Shown in pieces: positions 6,535 to 15,697 of a stretch of 64,000 bases of DNA (position 1 is its first letter; each line of letters begins with the position of its first letter). Both the position numbers and the translations under genes were made by a program. Origin of the DNA: Rhizorhabdus sp049889055. GTDB taxonomy: Bacteria > Pseudomonadota > Alphaproteobacteria > Sphingomonadales > Sphingomonadaceae. The stretch lies in contig NZ_JBLTWO010000004.1 in NCBI RefSeq assembly GCF_049889055.1, positions 62,001 through 126,000 on the forward strand, read 5' to 3'. Below the pieces are notes generated by a model that was given only the letters and a program-made list of their open reading frames with translations, was not told the origin of the DNA and ran no database searches.

Positions 6535-9500
6535 GGGCAGCCTCCGCGCGGCTTTCGCCGAATCGTTCGTAGAGCATGGGCAGCAGGATCAGGGTCAGCA
6601 GGGTGGAGGTGACGAGGCCGCCGATCACCACGATCGCCAGCGGGCGCTGAATCTCGGACCCGGGCCCCGTCGCGAAGAGCAGCGGCACCAGCCCGAAGGC
6701 GGTGATGCTGGCGGTCATCAGCACCGGGCGCAGCCGTCGCTCCGCACCCAGGCGAACCGACTGCGCGATGGGCAGGCCTTCGTCGCGCAGCTGGCGGAAA
6801 TAGGCGACCAGGACGAGCCCGTTGAGGACCGCGATGCCGAGCAGGGCAATGAAGCCGACCGAAGCGGGGACCGAGAGATATTCGCCCGACGCCCACAGGC
6901 TGACAATGCCACCCACCATCGCGAAGGGGATGTTGAGCAGGATGATGATCGCCGCCCGCAATGAGCGAAGCGTGCCGAGCAGCACCCCGAAGATCAGCAG
7001 CAGCGCGCCCGGCACGACCAGCGCGAGCCGGGCAGAGGCGCGTCGCTGATTCTCGAACTGGCCACCCCAGACGATGCGATAGCCGTGCGGCAAGGTCACC
7101 TTTGCCGCGACCGCAGCTTGCGCGTCGTCGACATAGCCGACAAGGTCGCGGCCCGAGACGAACGCCTGAACGAGAGCGAAGCGCGATCCATTTTCATGGT
7201 CGAGCTTGACCGGCCCCTCCGCGCGCTCGACTTTGGCCATGTCACTGACGCGGGCGAGCGTCCCTTCGGGCGTGTGCAACTGGAGGTCGGCGAAGCGGGC
7301 CGGATCGGCGCGCAGGCTCTCGTCGCCCCGGATCAGGATCGGCACGCGCTTCTGCCCTTCGGCGACCACCCCGGCGCGGACGCCCTCGACCTGCGCGCGC
7401 AGCGAGTCCTGCAGCTGGTCGATCGGCATGCCGAAGCGGCCGGCAGCGGCACGGTCTATGTCGAGGCGCAGATAGTCGACGTTGGAATTGGCGACGGTCA
7501 TCACCTCGGACGCGCCGTCGATCCCGGACAGGACGTGCTGCACCTGCCCGGCCAGATCGGCGAGCGTCGCGAGATCGGGACCGAAGATCTTCACCGCCAG
7601 GTCGCCGCGCGCACCGGTGAGCATTTCCGACACGCGCATCTCGATCGGCTGGGTGAAGGTCGGTTCGATCCCCGGCAGCCCTTCCATTGCCTTGCGCATC
7701 TCGGCGAGGACGAAGTCCTTGTCGCCACGCCATTCCGAGGCGGGCTTGAGCCGGATGAAATTGTCGGTTTCGTTGGGCCCCATCGGATCGAGCCCGATTT
7801 CGTCCGACCCGACGCGTGCGATCACCTCGCTCACTTCGGGAATGGCCTTCAGCGTGCGGCCGACGAGCAGATCGTCGCGCACCGACTGGTCGAGGCTGAT
7901 CGAAGGGAGCTTGCTCGTCTGGACGATCATCGAGCCCTCGTCCATCGTCGGCATGAAGGTTTTGCCGACGGCGCCATAAGCGATGCCCGCGACCACCAGC
8001 CCCGCCCCCGACAGCGCATAGACCAGCCGCCGTCGCGCGAAGGCCGCCTCCAGCAGCGCATGGTAGCGCGGGTTGAGCCAGCGCATGATCCAGGGCTCGC
8101 CATGATAACCGCTTCTGAGCCCATAGGAAGACAGCACCGGCACCAGCGTCAGCGCGAGCAGCAGCGACCCCGCCAGCGCGAACACGATGGTGAGCGCGAC
8201 GGGGGCGAACAGCTTGCCCTCCAGCCCCTGCAGTGAGAGCAGCGGCAGGAAGACCAGCGCGATGATGACGATGCCGGCCGTGACCGGCACGATCACCTCG
8301 GCGGTGGACCGGAAGACGAGGTTGAGGCGCGGGTGCCCCTCGTCATGCTCGCGGCCCAGCCGCTCGACGATATTCTCGACCACCACGACCGCGCCGTCGA
8401 CGAGCATCCCGATCGCGATGGCGAGCCCGCCCAGGCTCATCAGATTGGCGGACAGGCCCATGCCGCGCATGAACAGGAAGGTGATCAGCGCCGCCATCGG
8501 CAGCGTCACCGCGACGATCGCCGCCGCGCGCCAGTCGCCGAGGAACAGGATCAGCAGGATGACGACGAGGATCGTCGCCTCGATCAGCGCCTTTTCGACC
8601 GTGCCGACCGCGCGTCCGATCAGGTCGGAGCGATCGTAGAAGACGTCGAGCCTGGCCCCGGCCGGCAGAGCGCGCTCGACCTCCGCCAGCCGCTCGCGGA
8701 CGCCGTCGACCACCTGCCGGGCGTCGGCACCACGCAGGGCGATCACCAGCCCCTGCACCGCTTCGCTCTCGCCGTCCTTGGTGACCGCGCCATAGCGTGT
8801 GAGGCTGCCCATGCCGACGGCGGCGACATCGCCGAGCCTGACGATCCGGCCGTTGCGACTGGCGACGACCATCGAAGACAGGTCCTCGACCGAGGCGATC
8901 GCGCCGACCGACCGCACGATCAAGGCCTCCTCGCCGCTGGTCAGCCGGCCAGCCCCATCATTGCGGTTACCGCGCTCTATCGCGGCGCGCAGTTCGTCGA
9001 TCGACAGGCCCGCGCTCGCCAGCGCGACCGGATCGGGACGCACCTCGAAGCTGCGGACGAAGCCGCCCAGCGCATTGACGTCGGCGACGCCGGGCACGGT
9101 GCGCAGCGCGGGGCGGATCGTCCAGTCGAGCAGGTCACGCTTCTCTTGCAGCCCCAGCGGCCCTTCGATCGTGAACATGTAGATGTCGGACAAAGGCGTG
9201 GAGATCGGAGCGAGGCCGCCGCTGACGGCGTCGGGCATATCGGCAAGGACACCGCCCAGCCGCTCCGCCACCTGCTGGCGCGCCCAATAGATGTCGGTGC
9301 CATCGGCAAAGTCGATCGTGATATCGGCGATCGCATATTTGGCGGTCGAGCGCAGGATCGCCTGACGCGGGATGCCGAGCATCTCAATCTCGATCGGCGC
9401 GATCACCCGGCTTTCGACCTCTTCCGGGGTCATGCCGGGGGCCTTCAGGATGATCTTGACCTGGGTCTGGGCGATGTCGGGATAGGCATCGACCGGCAGC

Positions 9501-9598
9501 GTCGAAAAGGCCCAGCCGCCGAGGCCGGCCGTGACGAGCGCCAGCATGAGGACCAGCAGGCGATAGGACAGCGCCTGCGCGACGAGCGAGCGAAGCAT
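6527..9598 (-). CDS. Heavy-metal efflux RND permease (CzcA/CusA family)
   Basis: The 1023-residue inner-membrane pump has the RND plan: TM1 near residues 12-30, a large periplasmic loop (SRVIAPIEIEMLGIP), TM2-6 around 340-480, then a second loop and TM block. The HME proton-relay segment IAIGMLVDGAVVVVENI is intact, with D401 and E408. MPTMDEGSMIVQTSKLPSIS is the usual family signature. It would export a divalent or monovalent metal (Zn/Cd/Co or Cu/Ag) in antiport with protons. IAIG before VDGA resembles CusA more than CzcA, but the metal cannot be fixed from this. It follows the adaptor gene after 3 bases. Confidence 0.93.
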   Translation of the reverse strand: MLRSLVAQALSYRLLVLMLALVTAGLGGWAFSTLPVDAYPDIAQTQVKIILKAPGMTPEEVESRVIAPIEIEMLGIPRQAILRSTAKYAIADITIDFADGTDIYWARQQVAERLGGVLADMPDAVSGGLAPISTPLSDIYMFTIEGPLGLQEKRDLLDWTIRPALRTVPGVADVNALGGFVRSFEVRPDPVALASAGLSIDELRAAIERGNRNDGAGRLTSGEEALIVRSVGAIASVEDLSSMVVASRNGRIVRLGDVAAVGMGSLTRYGAVTKDGESEAVQGLVIALRGADARQVVDGVRERLAEVERALPAGARLDVFYDRSDLIGRAVGTVEKALIEATILVVILLILFLGDWRAAAIVAVTLPMAALITFLFMRGMGLSANLMSLGGLAIAIGMLVDGAVVVVENIVERLGREHDEGHPRLNLVFRSTAEVIVPVTAGIVIIALVFLPLLSLQGLEGKLFAPVALTIVFALAGSLLLALTLVPVLSSYGLRSGYHGEPWIMRWLNPRYHALLEAAFARRRLVYALSGAGLVVAGIAYGAVGKTFMPTMDEGSMIVQTSKLPSISLDQSVRDDLLVGRTLKAIPEVSEVIARVGSDEIGLDPMGPNETDNFIRLKPASEWRGDKDFVLAEMRKAMEGLPGIEPTFTQPIEMRVSEMLTGARGDLAVKIFGPDLATLADLAGQVQHVLSGIDGASEVMTVANSNVDYLRLDIDRAAAGRFGMPIDQLQDSLRAQVEGVRAGVVAEGQKRVPILIRGDESLRADPARFADLQLHTPEGTLARVSDMAKVERAEGPVKLDHENGSRFALVQAFVSGRDLVGYVDDAQAAVAAKVTLPHGYRIVWGGQFENQRRASARLALVVPGALLLIFGVLLGTLRSLRAAIIILLNIPFAMVGGIVSLWASGEYLSVPASVGFIALLGIAVLNGLVLVAYFRQLRDEGLPIAQSVRLGAERRLRPVLMTASITAFGLVPLLFATGPGSEIQRPLAIVVIGGLVTSTLLTLILLPMLYERFGESRAEAARG

Positions 9599-9601
9599 CG
9601 A

Positions 9602-10717
9602 TCAGCGCGCCAGGGCCAGCGCCTTGAGCGCGCTGGTCCCGGCCACGGCGATCAGTTCGCCCGGCTTCACGCCCGAAAGGAGCAGCGCCTGCCCGTCGCT
9701 GGTCGCGCCACTGGAGACGGTGCGGATGCGGAAGCCGCTGCGGGTCCGGACGAAGACCACGTCATGGCCGTCGAGACTGGTGACCGCTTCCGCAGGCACC
9801 GACACCGCGCCTGCCGGCGGCGGGCCTTCGAGCGTGACGCTCGTCGCGCGCCCGGCGATCACGCCGGGCCCTGCGGGAAGCTTCGCCTTGAGCGTGATCG
9901 AACGGGTGGCGGGATCGATCGTGCTGCCGACCGAGGTGACCGTCCCTCGCGCTGCGCCGAGACGGATGCCCATGCCGGGTCGCGCCTGACCGGCCAGCCG
10001 CTCGGGCAATTGTGCCTCGACCTCGTAGCGGTCGACCGCGTCGATCACATAGGGCGCGCCGGTGCCGTCGACCGGATCGCCGGCCTGCAGCATGGCCTTG
10101 GTCACCCGGCCCGCGATCGGGGCGACGAGTGTGTAGGTACCGTTGCCGCCGCGCCCGTTGACGAGATCGAGGATGCGCGCCTTTTCGGCGACATCGGCGC
10201 GCGCCTCTGCGGCCTGGGCCTGCGCCTCGTCGAGCCGGGCACCCGCGACGACGCCCGCCTTCTGTAGCTGCGCCATGCGCTGCGCGCTCGAACTGGCGAC
10301 GCCCAGCCGCGCCCGGGCACGGGCGAGGTCGCCGCTCAGCGAGACGACGTCGCGGCTGGCGATCACCGCCAGGGGCTGGCCGCGCCGGACACTGTCGCCC
10401 TCGACCGCCATCGTACGGACCACCACGCCGGGTAGTGCGGCGGCGACCGCAACGCGCGCGCCGGGCGGCGGCACGACCACCGCCGGCAGCTGCGCAATCG
10501 GCGCACTGGTCGCGACCATCGCCGGGACCGTCCGGATCGCGAGACGGCCCAGTTGATCGGGCGTCAGCGGGAGAATGTCGGATGGCGGCGCGGCAGCCGC
10601 AGTCGTGCCGTCCGGCTCACCGTTGCGGGCGGGCTCGCCGCCCATGCCCCACCACAGGAGACCCGCAGCGACGATCGCCGCCAATCCCCCAATCGCATAG
10701 CCCCGATAGTTTCGCAT
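9602..10717 (-). CDS. RND periplasmic adaptor (membrane fusion protein, CzcB/CusB-like)
   Basis: The 371-residue adaptor has one N-terminal membrane anchor (YAIGGLAAIVAAGLLWWGM), a lipoyl/barrel-sandwich half-motif (GVVVRTMAVEGDSVRRGQPL), a coiled-coil hairpin rich in Ala/Arg/Gln, the second lipoyl half (YTLVAPIAGRVTKAMLQAGD) and a beta-barrel. It bridges the inner-membrane pump and the outer-membrane duct and may deliver metal. ATG at 10717 is chosen over an in-frame TTG at 10726. It is first in the efflux operon and begins 46 bases after the sensor kinase stop, with a CTGAC direct repeat in that gap. Confidence 0.9.
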   Translation of the reverse strand: MRNYRGYAIGGLAAIVAAGLLWWGMGGEPARNGEPDGTTAAAAPPSDILPLTPDQLGRLAIRTVPAMVATSAPIAQLPAVVVPPPGARVAVAAALPGVVVRTMAVEGDSVRRGQPLAVIASRDVVSLSGDLARARARLGVASSSAQRMAQLQKAGVVAGARLDEAQAQAAEARADVAEKARILDLVNGRGGNGTYTLVAPIAGRVTKAMLQAGDPVDGTGAPYVIDAVDRYEVEAQLPERLAGQARPGMGIRLGAARGTVTSVGSTIDPATRSITLKAKLPAGPGVIAGRATSVTLEGPPPAGAVSVPAEAVTSLDGHDVVFVRTRSGFRIRTVSSGATSDGQALLLSGVKPGELIAVAGTSALKALALAR

Positions 10718-10739
10718 GCGCAGCAATTAGCCTGCGAAG

Positions 10740-10755
10740 CTGACGCCTGCCTGAC
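10740..10755. promoter_or_regulatory. CTGAC-N6-CTGAC direct repeat, candidate response-regulator box upstream of the RND operon
   Basis: Two CTGAC half-sites with an 11-base period lie 23-38 bases upstream of the adaptor ATG, inside the 46-base gap after the kinase gene. The same box occurs before the response-regulator gene (12534-12549). OmpR-type regulators bind tandem half-sites at this spacing, so a CzcR/CusR-like binding site is the natural reading; this is inference. Confidence 0.6.
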
Positions 10756-10763
10756 GGGGCCGG

Positions 10764-11780
10764 TCAGTTGATCCGAAAGTCGAGGATAAGCTCGCGCTGC
10801 ATCTGATCGGTCGAAAGGCGCCCGCCGGCCGCCACCATGATGCGGTCGGCGATGGCCAGGCCGAGCCCGGCGCCGGTCCGACTGGCATGGTCGGCGCGGC
10901 TGTGTCGCTGGACGAGAACCGCCAGCCGGTCCGGGGACAGGCCCTCTCCCTCGTCGCGAACGCGCAACGTCGCGCCGGGGCCGGCGGCAACGATCACCGA
11001 GCCGCCCTCCGGCGTTGCGCGGATCGCATTTTCCACCAGATTGCGCAGCGCCGCCGCGATCGCTTCACGGTGTCCGTTGACGACCGGGGGCGCGCCGACG
11101 GTCTCGATCGCGATGCTGCGCCCGGCGTCGATCGCCTGAGCCGCCATCAGGGCGACCACCTCCTCGGCAATCTCGGGCAGGATGACAGCCCGTGGGGGCT
11201 GCGCCGCGACCGCACCCGAATCGACCTGGGCAAGCAGCATCAGCTGGTCGATCAGCCTGCGCATGGCGGACAGATCATGTTTGAGCCGCGCGATTTCGGG
11301 ATGGTCGATGCTGTCGAGTTCGAGCGACAGCACGGCGAGCGGCGTCCGCAGTTCGTGCGCGACGTCGGCGGCGAAGGCCTCGTGCCGGGCCGCCGCTTCG
11401 TCGAGCCGACCAAGCAAGCGGTTCACCGCCTGGGCGAAGGGCAGCGCTTCGGCGGGAAAGCGCCCGGTATCGATGCGGATGCCGCGCTCCATGCCCTGCG
11501 CGCTTTCGATCGCCTGCGCCGCATCGCCAAGCGGGGCAAAGGCACGTCGGATCACCCAGAGGCTGGCGAAGGCGAGCGGGAGAACGAGGACGAGCACCGG
11601 CAGGCCGACATGCTCGGTCATCTCCTCGATCGCGAGATCGAGTGCCGGTCCGGGGCCGAGATCGCTGAAGGACAGCCCATATTCGAGCAGGACGCCGAAT
11701 ATCAGCAGCACCGTCCCGCCGGCGCCGATCAACGACAGGCCGAGACCAAGCCGGCGAATGACCGAACGTCGCGTCGGCAT
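10764..11780 (-). CDS. Sensor histidine kinase of a metal-responsive two-component system
   Basis: The 338-residue kinase has two membrane segments (about 12-34 and 58-77) around a very short periplasmic loop, a HAMP linker, the H-box AADVAHELRTPL with H142, the N-box LVENAIRATP, the G1 box RDEGEG and the G2 box GAGLGLAI. The periplasmic loop of about 25 residues is much shorter than in CusS/CzcS and shows no obvious metal ligands. Its ATG overlaps the response-regulator stop by one base (TGATG). Placement directly before the RND genes suggests it senses metal or envelope state. Confidence 0.9.
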   Translation of the reverse strand: MPTRRSVIRRLGLGLSLIGAGGTVLLIFGVLLEYGLSFSDLGPGPALDLAIEEMTEHVGLPVLVLVLPLAFASLWVIRRAFAPLGDAAQAIESAQGMERGIRIDTGRFPAEALPFAQAVNRLLGRLDEAAARHEAFAADVAHELRTPLAVLSLELDSIDHPEIARLKHDLSAMRRLIDQLMLLAQVDSGAVAAQPPRAVILPEIAEEVVALMAAQAIDAGRSIAIETVGAPPVVNGHREAIAAALRNLVENAIRATPEGGSVIVAAGPGATLRVRDEGEGLSPDRLAVLVQRHSRADHASRTGAGLGLAIADRIMVAAGGRLSTDQMQRELILDFRIN

Positions 11781-12454
11781 CAGTCTGCCGCGCGGAGCAT
11801 ATAGCCCAGCCCTCTTATGGTGTGCAGCATCCCTCCCGCGCCGGCCTGGTCGAGGCGGCGGCGCAGGCGCGAGACGATCGCCTCGACCGCGTTGGGGGTG
11901 ACCGGCTCGGCAAAGCTGTAGAGCGCATCTTCGATCACGGACCGGCGCACCACCGTCCCCGCCTGGCGCATGAGGATTTCGAGCAAGTCGGCCTCGCGCC
12001 GGCCGAGATCGAGCATCCGGCCTTCGACACTGGCCTGCCGGGTCGCTGTATCGAAGCGCAGCGGCCCGTTCTCGAGCAGGCTGTTCGCGCGCGGGCCGGG
12101 TCGGCGAAGCAGCGCACGGATCCTGGCGGCGATCTCGTCGATCTCGGCAGGCTTGGTGACATAATCGTCGGCGCCGGCATCGAGACCGGAAACCCGCTCC
12201 TCGAGCGATCCTCGCGCGGTCAGGATCAGCGCCGGCACGCTCTCCCCTGCCCTGCGCCGCGCTGCGAGCCAGTCCACCCCGTCGCCATCGGGCAATCCGA
12301 GGTCGAGGATCAGCGCATCATAATGAGCGGTGGCCATGGCCGCGTCCGCCGCATCGAGCGAATGGGCGGTGTCGCAGGCCAGCCCGCGACGGCCCAGGCC
12401 TTCGGCGGTCAGGGCCGCGAGCCGCGCATTGTCCTCGACGATCAGCAGCCGCAC
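11780..12454 (-). CDS. OmpR/PhoB-family response regulator of the RND operon
   Basis: The 224-residue regulator has a receiver domain with acidic residues E7/D8, phosphoacceptor D51 (LILDLGLPD), T78 region (LILTARG) and K100 (YVTKP), followed by a winged-helix domain (LGRREADLLEILM, NAVEAIVSRLRRRLD, IRGLGYML). It is preceded by a strong AGGAGG. It heads the unit containing the kinase and lies directly before the efflux genes. The direct repeat 80 bases upstream of its start and the copy before the adaptor gene suggest it controls both itself and the pump. Confidence 0.92.
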   Translation of the reverse strand: MRLLIVEDNARLAALTAEGLGRRGLACDTAHSLDAADAAMATAHYDALILDLGLPDGDGVDWLAARRRAGESVPALILTARGSLEERVSGLDAGADDYVTKPAEIDEIAARIRALLRRPGPRANSLLENGPLRFDTATRQASVEGRMLDLGRREADLLEILMRQAGTVVRRSVIEDALYSFAEPVTPNAVEAIVSRLRRRLDQAGAGGMLHTIRGLGYMLRAAD

Positions 12455-12533
12455 ATGACCTCCTAGCGCGCCGGGCCCGCACGTCCCGCAACGCGACGCT
12501 TTTCGCTACAGCAGACCAGCATGGCGAGGCAAT

Positions 12534-12549
12534 CTGACCTCAGCCTGAC
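12534..12549. promoter_or_regulatory. CTGAC-N6-CTGAC direct repeat, candidate autoregulatory box
   Basis: This is the second copy of the repeat seen at 10740-10755, extended identity CTGAC-NNCNG-CCTGACG. It lies 80 bases upstream of the response-regulator start, in the region shared with the divergent permease gene. It is likely the regulator's own operator. Confidence 0.55.
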
Positions 12550-12570
12550 GCAAGGGTCCGCGCAATTCTA

Positions 12571-12598
12571 TTGCGCGGTTAAAATTAGGGGCTAGGCT
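12571..12598 (+). promoter_or_regulatory. Possible sigma-70 promoter for the permease gene
   Basis: TTGCGC at 12571-12576 and TAGGCT at 12593-12598 are separated by 16 bases, about 55 bases ahead of the permease ATG. Both boxes are only partial matches to consensus. Confidence 0.35.
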
Positions 12599-12652
12599 GC
12601 ACTTCCCATGACCGGCCGCGCACCAGAAGCCGGCCAGACAAGGGACATCCGC

Positions 12653-14176
12653 ATGATATTCGGGCGCGTAAAGCCTCTCGACGCCATTCTCGCTACCGCA
12701 GCCAAGAAGTCGCTGCACCGGTCCTTGGGCCCCTTCCAGCTGACCATGCTGGGCATCGGCGGCATCATCGGCACCGGCATCTTCGTTCTCACCGCCGAAG
12801 CCGCCCAGAAGGCGGGGCCGGGCATGATGCTCAGCTTCATCATCGCCGGTTTCGTCTGCGCGGTTGCCGCGCTCTGTTACGCCGAAATGGCAGCCATGGT
12901 GCCCGTATCGGGCTCGGCCTACACCTATAGCTATGCCGTGATGGGCGAGCTGGTCGCCTGGATGGTCGGCTGGGCGCTCGTGCTCGAATATGCGATCGCG
13001 GCGGGCGCCGTCTCGGTCGGATGGTCGGGCTATGTCGTCGGGCTGTTCCAGCATCTGACAGGCATAACCGTGCCAAAGACCTTCATATTGGGTCCGATCG
13101 ACGGCGGCCTGATCAATATTCCGGCTGCGATAATCGCGCTGGTGGTGACCTGGCTGCTCGTCCTGGGCACCAAGGAGAGCGCGACGGTGAACGCCGTCCT
13201 CGTGGCGATCAAGGTCGCCGCGCTGAGCCTGTTCGTCGTGCTGGCTCTGCCGGTGATGAACCTGCAGCATTTCGACCCCTTCGCGCCGCTCGGCTTCGCC
13301 GGCATCTCGGCCGCCGCCGCGTCGATCTTCTTCGCCTATGTCGGCTTCGACGCGGTCTCGACCGCCGCCGAGGAGACCAAGAACCCGCAGCGCAACATGC
13401 CGATCGGCCTGATCGGTTCGCTCGGCATCTGCACCATCTTCTACATGCTGGTTGCGGCCGGCGTGATTGGCGGCGTCGGCGCGCAGCCGATGCTCGACGC
13501 GGCCGGCAATGGGCTGCCGACCGGGTCGACCGAGCTTGCCGCCGCCTGCTCGGCGATCGGCGACGCCAAGGTCGTCTGCTCGAAGGAAGCACTGGCCTGG
13601 ACGCTGCGCGAGATCGGGTGGCCGCAGGTCGGAAACCTGATCGGCCTTGCCGCCGGTCTGGCACTGCCCTCTGTCATCCTGATGATGATGTTCGGCCAGA
13701 CCCGCATCTTCTTCGTGATGAGCCGCGACGGGCTGCTGCCGTCGGCCTTTTCGCGGGTTCATCCGAAGTACAAGACCCCGCATGTCGTGACGATCATGAC
13801 CGGCGTGTTCGTGTCGATCTTCGCCGCCTTGTTCCCGGTCGGCGCGCTGGCCGACATCTCCAATTCGGGTACGCTGTTTGCCTTCGCGGCGGTCTCGATC
13901 GCGGTGCTCGTGCTGCGTCGGACCGAGCCGGGCCGCAAGCGTCCGTTCAGGACGCCGGCCGTGATGATCGTGGCGCCGCTCGCTGCAGCCGGCTGCTTCT
14001 ACCTGTTCTTCAGCCTGTCCTTCTATACGAAGTCGTTGTTCTTCGGCTGGGCCCTGGTCGGGCTGGTCGTGTACTTCTGCTACGGTTATCGGAAGAGCAA
14101 CCTCGGTCGCGGAATCGTGGACACCCACGAAACCGATGCCGACGCCCCGCCGCTCCCGGTTCCGCCGGTCGACTGA
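12653..14176 (+). CDS. APC-superfamily amino-acid permease (cationic amino-acid transporter type)
   Basis: The 507-residue protein has 12 or more hydrophobic segments. Its N-terminus (RSLGPFQLTMLGIGGIIGTG) is the APC signature in TM1, and YAEMAAMVPVSGSAYTYSY and FAYVGFDAVSTAAEETKNPQ are typical of the CAT/YfnA branch. It should take up amino acids by proton-coupled or exchange transport across the inner membrane. ATG at 12653 is chosen because AGGGA lies 7-8 bases before it; an ATG at 12608 lacks a site. It is divergent from the metal regulator. Substrate unknown. Confidence 0.9.
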   Translation: MIFGRVKPLDAILATAAKKSLHRSLGPFQLTMLGIGGIIGTGIFVLTAEAAQKAGPGMMLSFIIAGFVCAVAALCYAEMAAMVPVSGSAYTYSYAVMGELVAWMVGWALVLEYAIAAGAVSVGWSGYVVGLFQHLTGITVPKTFILGPIDGGLINIPAAIIALVVTWLLVLGTKESATVNAVLVAIKVAALSLFVVLALPVMNLQHFDPFAPLGFAGISAAAASIFFAYVGFDAVSTAAEETKNPQRNMPIGLIGSLGICTIFYMLVAAGVIGGVGAQPMLDAAGNGLPTGSTELAAACSAIGDAKVVCSKEALAWTLREIGWPQVGNLIGLAAGLALPSVILMMMFGQTRIFFVMSRDGLLPSAFSRVHPKYKTPHVVTIMTGVFVSIFAALFPVGALADISNSGTLFAFAAVSIAVLVLRRTEPGRKRPFRTPAVMIVAPLAAAGCFYLFFSLSFYTKSLFFGWALVGLVVYFCYGYRKSNLGRGIVDTHETDADAPPLPVPPVD

Positions 14177-14200
14177 TCGGCGACCGTCGACAGACGTCAG

Positions 14201-14224
14201 AAGTCCGGCGAAAGCCGGGCTTCC
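14201..14224. terminator. Bidirectional terminator between permease and PfkB kinase
   Basis: AAGTCCGGC-gaaa-GCCGGGCTT forms a 9-bp stem with one G-U pair and a GNRA-type loop in the 54-base gap between convergent stops. A-rich and T-rich flanks allow function in both directions. Confidence 0.7.
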
Positions 14225-14230
14225 TTCGTT

Positions 14231-15232
14231 TCAGCGCTGGTCGAGACGACTCTCGATCAACCCGGCGAGATCCTCGTCCAGCGGCAGGCGCGGTCCCATC
14301 TGGGCGATGATCCGGCCGGCGGCGATCGATCCCATGCGCAGGCAGGTCTCGATGTCCCGCCCGCGCGCCAGTCCGGCGAGAACGCCGGCGGCGAACAGGT
14401 CGCCCGCGCCGGTCGTGTCGACGATCGGCCCGAAGGGTTCGGCCGGCACCGCCACGCGGCGTCCGCCCTCGATCGCGATCGCGCCCTCCGCACCGCAGGT
14501 CGCGATCAGCAGCGGAACGCGCCCCGACGCCCATGCGAGCCCCGCCTCGAAATCGGATCGGCCGCTGAGCTCGGCCAGCTCGCCCTCGTTGGCGAACAAG
14601 ATGTCGATGGTTCGCAGCTCAAGCAGTTCGACGAAATCGTCATGATGCTCGCGGACGCAAAACTCCGAGGACAAGGTGAAGGCCGTCCGCCGGCCGTGAC
14701 GGCGCGCCATGTCCAGGGCGGCGCGGCAGGCAGCGCGCGGCTCCTCAGTCCGCCACATATAACCCTCGACATAGAGGATCGCGCTGTCGGCGGCGATGCC
14801 CGCGTCGAAGGCGGCAGCGGGCAGAAATTCGGAGGCGCCGATCGCGGTGTTCATCGTGCGATGGCCGTCCGGGCTGACGATGATCAGGCAGCGGCCGGTG
14901 GGCGTTTCGATCGGCGGCAGCGGAAAGTCGATGCCGCTGGCGGTCATGTCGCCCGCGAAGAGCAGGCCCAGCCGATCCCGGCCGACCTGCCCGACGAAGG
15001 CGAGCCGAAGACCGAGGCGCGCGAGCGCCGCCATGGTGTTGGCCGCCGACCCCCCGCACACCTCCTCGCACAGGCCCATCGCTTCGTGCAGGATCACCGC
15101 GCGATCGGGATCGATCGGCTGCATCAGCCCGCGCTGAAGCCCTTGCGCGGACACGAACTGATCATCCTTGTGGCAGAGCACGTCGACCAGCGCATTGCCG
15201 ATCGCGACCACATCGTAGCGGGGTGGAATCAT
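14231..15232 (-). CDS. PfkB-family carbohydrate/adenosine kinase
   Basis: The 333-residue protein is a ribokinase-like kinase. It begins YDVVAIGNALVDVLC, has the GGSAANTMAALARLG substrate-lid region and the C-terminal ATP-site signature DTTGAGDLFAAGVL with the catalytic Asp. Close alphaproteobacterial relatives are annotated adenosine kinase, which phosphorylates adenosine to AMP; another sugar or nucleoside is possible. It is monocistronic, convergent with the permease and divergent from a small lipoprotein gene. Confidence 0.88.
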   Translation of the reverse strand: MIPPRYDVVAIGNALVDVLCHKDDQFVSAQGLQRGLMQPIDPDRAVILHEAMGLCEEVCGGSAANTMAALARLGLRLAFVGQVGRDRLGLLFAGDMTASGIDFPLPPIETPTGRCLIIVSPDGHRTMNTAIGASEFLPAAAFDAGIAADSAILYVEGYMWRTEEPRAACRAALDMARRHGRRTAFTLSSEFCVREHHDDFVELLELRTIDILFANEGELAELSGRSDFEAGLAWASGRVPLLIATCGAEGAIAIEGGRRVAVPAEPFGPIVDTTGAGDLFAAGVLAGLARGRDIETCLRMGSIAAGRIIAQMGPRLPLDEDLAGLIESRLDQR

Positions 15233-15325
15233 GCCGCCTCCCCTAGAGCGAGACGCGCCGCGTTGGAAGGGCGCCCCGCGGCAACGGGCTTGCGCCGCGT
15301 CGCTAATGGTGCTGATCGCTCCCTT

Positions 15326-15694
15326 ATGACGATGCGCCCGCTTCTGCTGACCATTCCCATCGCCCTGCTGGCCTCCTGCGGCCCGGCCACACCACCCCCG
15401 ACGCTGACGCCGCCGCCCCCGGTGCGGACCGAAGCAGGACTCGATCGCGTCCTGGGTCGGGATGCCCGCGCGCTGATCGCCTTATTCGGCACGCCGAACC
15501 AGGATGTCCGCGAGGGCACCGCGCGAAAGCTTCAATATGCGAGCAGCGTCTGCGTGATGGATGCCTATCTCTATCCATCCGCACCGGGGCGGGAGGCAGT
15601 GGTGACGCATGTCGACGCGCGGCTGCCCAATGGCGAGGACATCGACCGCGCCTCGTGCATCGCTGCGCTCAGCCGCCGGCGCGAGGCGCGCTGA
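15326..15694 (+). CDS. Small predicted lipoprotein, function unknown
   Basis: The 122-residue product opens with a signal peptide ending in the lipobox LLASC, so the mature protein would be lipid-anchored at the cysteine. A proline-rich linker (ATPPPTLTPPPPV) leads to a compact domain with LGRDARALIALFGTPNQDVREG and two further cysteines, reminiscent of SmpA/BamE-like small lipoproteins, though I cannot confirm this. No Shine-Dalgarno is evident; an in-frame ATG six bases later is an alternative start. It is divergent from the kinase gene and convergent with tetR. Confidence 0.75.
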   Translation: MTMRPLLLTIPIALLASCGPATPPPTLTPPPPVRTEAGLDRVLGRDARALIALFGTPNQDVREGTARKLQYASSVCVMDAYLYPSAPGREAVVTHVDARLPNGEDIDRASCIAALSRRREAR

Positions 15695-15697
15695 CCG

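Noticed and set aside
8333..10267. 644-codon plus-strand open frame opposite the RND pump and adaptor
   Set aside because: Antisense shadow; composition is dominated by Arg, Asp and His from reverse-complement codon bias, and both minus-strand proteins are full-length.
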